Positions 40,764 to 47,400 of a stretch of 64,000 nt of DNA are shown piece by piece (the first letter of the stretch is position 1; every line of letters starts with the position of its first letter). The DNA comes from Ecdyonurus torrentis (lineage: Eukaryota > Arthropoda > Insecta > Ephemeroptera > Heptageniidae). Below the pieces are notes generated by a model, which was not told the DNA's origin, did no database searches, and saw only the letters and a list, made by a program, of their open reading frames with translations. Location of the stretch: the NCBI GenBank assembly GCA_949318235.1, contig OX439137.1:25932299-25996298 (forward strand), given 5' to 3'. A program made the position numbers and the translations under genes.

Positions 40764-41888
40764 CATAGTTGCAAAGTCAATAACTTAATCACAAAAATGC
40801 ATGCAAATTTATAAACAACAATTACAGCTGTAATTGAATTGCAGCCTTGCAAAGTTAGCAAAGCTATTATAAGAACTGCGTTAACAACTTTATAATTTTT
40901 ATCATCAGTTCATTCATGTGTATATAAACGATTAAATTAACATTTTAATTAAAATCGATAGAAAAATGCTCTACTTTATACTTATTGTTGATACAATTTT
41001 ATATTACATTAAAGATAATTGAAATAAAAATTTAGCTTTTAATTTTATATTATAGAAAATTTTTAAATTAAAAACTTATTAAGTTTTATCATATAAAAAA
41101 AAAAGAGTTTAATTTTTATAAAATTTCTTTTATTTCTCTTTTTTGCTATGACATAAAAAAAAAAATCTAATAGGTACCAGCATAGAAGTTTTTATGCTTC
41201 ATACGAAATAGATTTATTTAAGTAAGAAAAAATAGCTAGACAGCTAAAATGAAAACTACTTTTCTTTCATGACGTTCATTTTTTTATCAGTAATTATTAT
41301 TATCAAAGAATATTGACAGGAATCGAGTTGTATTCGTCAAATACATCAGGTATCAATATGCATTTTAAAAGCTGGAAATGTAATTAAAAGATTGCGCAAT
41401 GTAATATTATTTATACTTGAATTTTATAGCATAAATAACTTTTGCTAAAAGTGAAGTGACTCACTCAGTGATAGTAAACAATTTATGCCAAATATTAATG
41501 GCATTTCCGCTGTTGCGCGACGCACTGAAGCTAAATCTTATTTACCACCCACATTAACAATTTATTCAAGGAAGACATTTCAACTGTAACTTAAAATAAA
41601 ATTGTAATGGATGTTACCAGTGAGGAGCGGGAAAATCTTTTATAGAGTCCCCTGGTACTGGAAAATCTAAATCTTATTATTATTTTTATTTATTATTACT
41701 ATTTTTTTTTTTTTGAAACTACTGCACAGAGAAGCCGGAAATATTTAAATAAGAAGACACACTTTTGTGCTATTAAGAACTACTCATCAGTGATAACTTC
41801 TATTGTTTAATGTTATTACATAGCATTATGGGCGATATGTAATTTGTAATAACAAAGTATAAATTTTACTTATAAAGTAATTATCAAA
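40760..41888. other. AT-rich stretch upstream of a candidate gene
   Basis: AT-rich with no coding frame. The last 150 bases would hold the promoter and 5' UTR of the candidate starting at 41889. No TATA or initiator stands out. Confidence 0.45.
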
Positions 41889-42152
41889 ATGGAAAGTAAT
41901 GTAGCAATAGACTTACAAGTATTGGACGAACTTACAAAAATAGCTCCTGGATTCAAATTAAAAAATAATAGTTTACTTCTATGTTATTGTCTTATGCGTG
42001 AATGTGAGTTAAACAACTTTTTCAAGAGTTTTAAATTAGTTATGGTATGGTTGTTTTTTATACCGATTGTAGGAGACAGAAATGAAATAATAAGTTTTTG
42101 ATTTAGGAGTTTTTTTTTTTTTTTTTAATTGTTTTTTTATATATATATACAG

Positions 42153-42240
<88 letters not shown>

Positions 42241-43504
42241 GCAATATATAACTTTAGCAAGTGAAGTATGTCAGGATAGGAAGTTGTGGAGGTCTATCAC
42301 TGGGTCAGGATAAAACATCTGTGTTGTTGGCTTACCCCGAAAGGGATTTATAGCGTCATGATATGTATGTATGTAAAGTAAAAAAAAAAAAAATAAATAA
42401 AAAAAAATTATTTATTTATTTCATTTATTAAACACCAATAAGAAATAAGAATCCATCTATGTACCTATAATCTTAATGAAAGTAAGAGGCACATCCATAT
42501 CATGGTGTGCACATTAGAAACTTCTTTCATAATTACATTCAAAACCGAAGTAAATCATAACTGATTTTGCAATTCTTGGCACAGTAAAAAAATAATAATA
42601 AAAAAAAAACTCTTTAAAAATATAAATTTATACTTTTCTTTCCATAAGTCTACACTATACAGAGTGTTTAGTACTGTTATAGAAACTAAAATTGAATATT
42701 GTTCCATGAAAATTTGTGGGCTATTTGGATGAAACCACTACCCAAGGATAAGGAAAATGTATAAATGCCCAAGTGATTTATAACCTTGGTTTTCACGAAT
42801 TTTATTTAATAACCTTCCTAATGCTTTAGAGCATACACTATGCTTCTACAATATAGATTTAGAACCTTTAAGAAAGCGGGAAAAAAAATCGATCAATATG
42901 ATTACAACACACAACAATGGGCTCAAAAAAAAAAGTAATAATAACGCAAGTCATCAATTGAATCTATATAGATATTACATAATACTCATCGTGAGTTTCT
43001 AAGAGTAATTATTACAATAAATATAATTACATCACCAAGGATTAAAAGAAATAAAAAAATGTAATGACTATATTATTGTTATTTACCGAGGGAAAAAAGT
43101 ACGTTATACCCTATAAACTGTAAATTTTTTAGATTTGTGGAATATGTACTCTGTATTTGATTTTGGTCTCCAAAGTACAAAATGTAATTATATACGTACA
43201 ATAGAACTGGTAATAACTAAAAATAAGTATAAACAGAAATAATAGATATGTGTAAGGCGCATACATTATTTATTTACATAATATATGTTATGACGAAAGC
43301 GATACCTATCTTTTTGTTTGCCAAAACAAGAAAAACACGTAGGTCGCGTAGGTGTTATTTTAACGTTCTATATTATGTACTTTAGATGTTTATTTAATAA
43401 ACATACAAACGTTTTAATCTAATTTATTAATAAGTTTTTGTTTCTTTAATCCTTCTATAAATTTATTTTTCAACAGAAGCAGAATTTGTTATTATATTTT
43501 CTCC

Positions 43505-43535
<31 letters not shown>

Positions 43536-43797
43536 CGACCTTATTCTAAAGGCAATTTAATTTTAATTTTGGCCTCATATTTACTACAAAATCTAATTAA
43601 CTTATTTTTCAATCGTTTATTATTATTATTTTTTTCATTCTCTCCTATAGATACCTTTCCCTTTACACGAAAAGAGTTTTACGAAAAAAGTTCAAAGTGT
43701 CATCTTATATTATTTTAATTTTTGACAGCACCTGTTACATGAATTAAAATTCAATTTAAAACCAGAAAAACGACTCTTATGGTACCATGTATTATAA
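41889..43797 (+). CDS. Candidate small three-exon protein gene, function unknown
   Basis: Not recognised. Proposed exons: 41889-42003, 43133-43209 and 43729-43797, totalling 261 nt for 86 residues. Exon 1 has a good start context (AAAATGG) and reads MESNVAIDLQVLDELTKIAP then GFKLKNNSLLLCYCLMRE, unlike the low-complexity frames nearby. It ends at a GTGAGT donor (phase 1). The middle exon follows TTTTTTAG and fits phase 1 in, phase 0 out, at a GTAATA donor. The last exon follows TTTTTGACAG, reads HLLHELKFNLKPEKRLLWYH and VL before TAA, and AATAAA follows at 43820-43825. Exons 1 and 3 look the most coding-like. The middle exon is the least certain and others could be missing. Intron 1 holds LINE debris and a long (AT)n. 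No domain can be named. Confidence 0.4.
42150..42237. repeat. (AT)n microsatellite
   Basis: Long AT tract within intron 1 of the candidate gene; reverse frames across it (Tyr-Ile repeats) are artefacts. Confidence 0.96.
42254..42405 (+). mobile_element. Possible 3' end of a truncated non-LTR retrotransposon
   Basis: AGTGAAGTATGTCAGGATAG onward reads SEVCQDRKLWRSITGSG-stop, resembling the C-terminal tails of LINE reverse-transcriptase ORFs. A short GC-richer 3' UTR, an ATGT tandem (ATGTATGTATGT) and an A-rich tail follow. This is the usual form of a 5'-truncated LINE insertion; the assignment rests on pattern similarity only. Confidence 0.4.
42655..42935 (+). pseudogene. Possible decayed LINE reverse-transcriptase C-terminal fragment
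   Basis: Across shifting frames the translation gives VIETKIEYCSMKICGLFG, then NLPNALEHTLCFYN-IDLEPLRKR. This recalls the region downstream of the catalytic core in Jockey/CR1-type LINEs (an LEYCS..W motif followed by RL..L.L..LE.RR). Stops and frameshifts interrupt it throughout. Low confidence. Confidence 0.3.
43507..43534. repeat. Poly-T tract
   Basis: Homopolymer of about 28 T, in the second intron of the candidate gene. Confidence 0.95.
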
Positions 43798-43819
43798 ATT
43801 ATTTATAACTTGTTATGAT

Positions 43820-43825
43820 AATAAA
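43820..43825 (+). promoter_or_regulatory. Candidate poly(A) signal
   Basis: AATAAA 23 bases after the proposed stop at 43795-43797 of the small candidate gene. The AT-rich setting makes chance occurrence common. Confidence 0.35.
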
Positions 43826-44089
43826 GATATTATACAATATAAATGTATTTTTAAATATCTAAATTAGTAATATATTTTATTATTATTATTTTTTTATATA
43901 ATTTCACTTTTTTAGATGCAACAGTCACAATTTGTTTTTCTATAAATAATGTATAAATAATAACTTATTTGTTAAATAAAGATACCATACTAAAGCTATT
44001 AATATAAAAAATTCAAAAAGTATCTTATAATTTTTAACACAAAGCAAGAAAGAAAGTAATTTAATAAAAATAATCCAATATTTACATAC

Positions 44090-44116
44090 CTCTGACGGAG
44101 TATGTTGAGAAGCCAT
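44090..44116 (-). CDS. Candidate first coding exon of a divergent gene
   Basis: On the minus strand, AAAAGATGGCT (A at -3, G at +4) opens a frame MASQHTPSE that ends exactly at a near-ideal donor GAG|GTATGTAAA (phase 0). The short 5' region upstream contains AGGTGCTGCCACCT, an imperfect palindrome. It starts 323 bases from the BPNT2 ATG on the opposite strand, the layout of a two-way promoter. I found no matching second exon; any transcript would run antisense across the candidate at 41889-43797. The product is unknown. Confidence 0.35.
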
Positions 44117-44439
44117 CTTTTAAACACAACAAGTTGTAGGTGGCAGCACCTACTTGAAAAAATTTTTAAATCGTCGACGTAATCAGCTGTTAATGATAAC
44201 AAAGGAAAAAAAAAATACGAGATAAACTTTTTTTTTTATTTCCGTGGAAAAAAACAAGATTATTTTTTTGTTTTATCAAAAATGTTTAACATTTCAAGAC
44301 AAGCTAAGGAAATATTAATTATAAGATCATATTAATATATTATAAAAAGCTGTAAAAAATGTCATATTTATGAGGTTAAAACATTATTAATTTTGTGCCG
44401 AAAATTTTTACAAGAAAAACGAAAAGAAAACTCTATAAA
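44117..44439. promoter_or_regulatory. Probable promoter / 5' UTR region of BPNT2, possibly bidirectional
   Basis: The interval between two outward-facing start codons (44116 on minus, 44440 on plus). It contains AGGTGGCAGCACCT, TCGTCGACGTAATCAGCTG and short A/T runs, and no repeat. No TATA box at a convincing position. Role inferred from position. Confidence 0.45.
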
Positions 44440-47400
44440 ATGAATTTGGGTGGTACTATTCGTTTAAATCCATTAGGATTATGTATAATAATTGGTTCAT
44501 TTATAATACTTATTTTATATATGACATCTGGAAGTAATAGTGATAATAATAGTAATAATAATATTACAATTAAAAAAGATAATTTAGCATTAAATGTAAA
44601 TTTGAAATCATTGCTCATTGCTGCAGTAGAAGTAGCTGAAAAAGGTGGACAAGCTGTTAAATCTACAAGATTGGAAAGTGATTTAAATATTAAAAGTAAA
44701 GGAGAGACTAAAGAAGGTGTTAATGATCCTGTTACAAATGCTGACTTTAGATCACATTGTATTATGTATCATAGTTTGGTGGAAAACTTTCCACATGTAA
44801 AGGTAAACAAACTCCCATACTTCAAACTTTGTATGTACATATATTGTGATTTTTTGGACATGGCCCAATCATGAGACAAAAAAGGGGTTATTTTAGTAAA
44901 TATTTTGTAATATTACGGAACTGTATTGTGTGTGTGTATGTTCACTTATCCGTGGCTAGTGATGTAAAAGAGCGAACGTTCGCATGCGAACATTTAAATG
45001 TTCGCTCGCGAACATTTAAAAGTTCGTTTTTAAATGTTCGCAAAAGTGAACATTTACGAACATTTAAAGTAAGGCTCATAGGGGGGGGGGGAGGGGCTCA
45101 TAAGGCTGTTGTGGTTGTGAAGTCTTGTGAATCGTTTTGCCCATATAGTTGCTGTTACCGGAACACGTGACGTTACAGCTGCTAGTGAGCCTCCCCCCCC
45201 CCCCCCCCCCGAGTGCTACGAATTGCTGGCTCTTTCAACTCGGGACACCTGCATACCCTTTCATTGGCTTCTTGTCATGATAATGTTGTTACTATTTACA
45301 ACATATGACAAAAAGTCAAAAAGGTGTGTAACGTCCTCTTAGGGCCTCAAAAGTGAGTGTTACACACTGGTTACACTCCTTTTAGGGACACAAGGGGGCC
45401 TCCAAACAGATTGGGCCTTGTCCACTATCGGGGAAAAACTCTTACGACCAGTCCGAGCCTTACTGGTGCTGTCCCAAGTAAAGAGCTGACAACCTGGCTT
45501 CTTCTTTTGAGCAGCATGTCCTTTCATATAAAATCTTTGTGCTATGGATATATGTATCAGACGTTTGGAAATTGTTATTTATTATGTCATGGATATGACA
45601 AAATAAGCATACTTTTATACTACACCTATTTTGTCACATATTTGTGATATGTACTAAACAAGAAGGATTCAATTTTATTTACGCATTAGCATTACTACAC
45701 AAATAATTTAATTTCAATTTAAGGAAAAAACCATCGCGGTTAGGATCAATAATAAAGAAGAATAAAGAATAGAGAATCCTATTCTTTATAATTGACATAC
45801 TGTAATTTAATTTAGATTTAAATTAAATATTGTAATTATCTTTATTCAAAATAAGATACATTACTTGGTCATCTATAATTTTAAAACAAGTACCTACACT
45901 AAAATAACCTTGTATTCTTAGTTAACTGAATTTTAAGTCACTTGCCACTTTTTTCCCACAGGTGATATCAGAAGAACATCCTGAGAGCAAATGTAGCAAC
46001 GTGGGTACCCCCAGCCTTGACGTTGTTGGTGTCATTGGTACACATCTCCCTGATGAATATGTATCGGGCAGTGACGTCACAGTTTGGATTGATCCTCTGG
46101 ACGCAACAAAAGAATTTACAGGTAAAGTCACTGAATGAATTTTGCAGCATTTTTAAGGGAACCCCCAATGTAACGCTACATAAGGTACAGGCCGCGCAGG
46201 TGACAATCAATTCAATCGAGCAGCCAATCAGAGCCTGGTAAAATGACTTCACTGGTTGTGGGTGTAAACAAATCAGTCTAGCAACCATTTAGCAACATTT
46301 GTTTGTTTACATCCACAACCAGTGCCATCACAAGATGGAGGAAAGGAAAACAAGACCTGATTGGTCGTTCCCCTCCATGCGCGAACTGGGTGAATTTTAA
46401 TCCTTAAAGGCATAGAACACCTTGAACAAAAAAATTGCGTAATATCCTAACAAACCTGAAAATCAATGTTGATTTGGCCGTAGTCATTAAATTCTAATTT
46501 ATTTTCCATTCACAAAATGCCGCTGCCGGTCACTGACGTCACAGCTCGCCTGGTCCACGCGCAAGTAAACCGGGCGAGCTGTGACGTCAGTGACCGGCAG
46601 CGGCATTTTGTGAATGGAAAATAAATTAGAAATCAATGACTCTGGCCAAATCAACGTTGATTCTCACGTTTGTTAGGATATTACGCAACTTTTTTGTTCA
46701 AGGTGTTCTACGCCTTTAAGCACTGTAACGTATCTTATGAAGAGCTACGTTGGGGAAAACCATATAAACATATAAGAGTGAGTTGGCTGCCTCTTACCAG
46801 AAATTTAAGGAGAGTTGAGAGGAGAAAGCTTTGTCATTGACAAGCCATGTAATTTTAGAAACCAATTCAGAAGTGTTTCTCTTTCCTTTTGTTCCCCTTA
46901 ACGTGATATACAGCAAGCAGGCAGCTTGGGAGCTCTTGTTGTGTGACACCCTGATCTTGCATTACACTATACAAATGCAGCGCACTGCAGACGGTCTAGC
47001 AGTCCAGATGAAAAAGATTTCTCCTCTCTTCTTAAGTCTGTGGTGGCAGACAACTCACCCAACACTAGGCTGACCAGACGTCCCAATTTTCCCAGGACAA
47101 TCTCGATTTTGATACCTCGTCCTGGCTAAAAATTGAAATGTCCTGATTTCTCACAAAGAGAAAAAATACAATGAAAGGGGAAAATAAAATTTTAATTTAA
47201 AAAAATATATTAAAAACACATAATGAATGATTTTAACACAAAAGCATTGTGATATCATGAATATTTCATTAAGAGCAAATTTTATGATTTGACTTGAAAA
47301 AAAATCAAACAAAGGAGTTCAAAATATTTTTAAAAAATATATAATTTTTTTTATGTATAGCTATAGGGTAGTTTTTTATTTCTAATGAAAAAGAAGTCAT

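Noticed and set aside
43650..43728. Alternative exon after CTCCTATAG (43649) for the small candidate gene
   Set aside because: Every frame reaches a stop before the next usable donor, and skipping it gives matching phases.
44395..44439. Upstream in-frame extension of BPNT2 from a GTG codon
   Set aside because: Animal genes rarely start at GTG, and the ATG at 44440 gives an N-terminus that matches the family.
45357..45647. A 96-codon frame in BPNT2 intron 1
   Set aside because: Overlaps other open frames, has no domain, and is skipped by the clean exon 1-exon 2 join.
46831..47073. An 80-codon frame in BPNT2 intron 2
   Set aside because: Runs into the hAT-like terminus and shows no family resemblance; treated as old mobile DNA.
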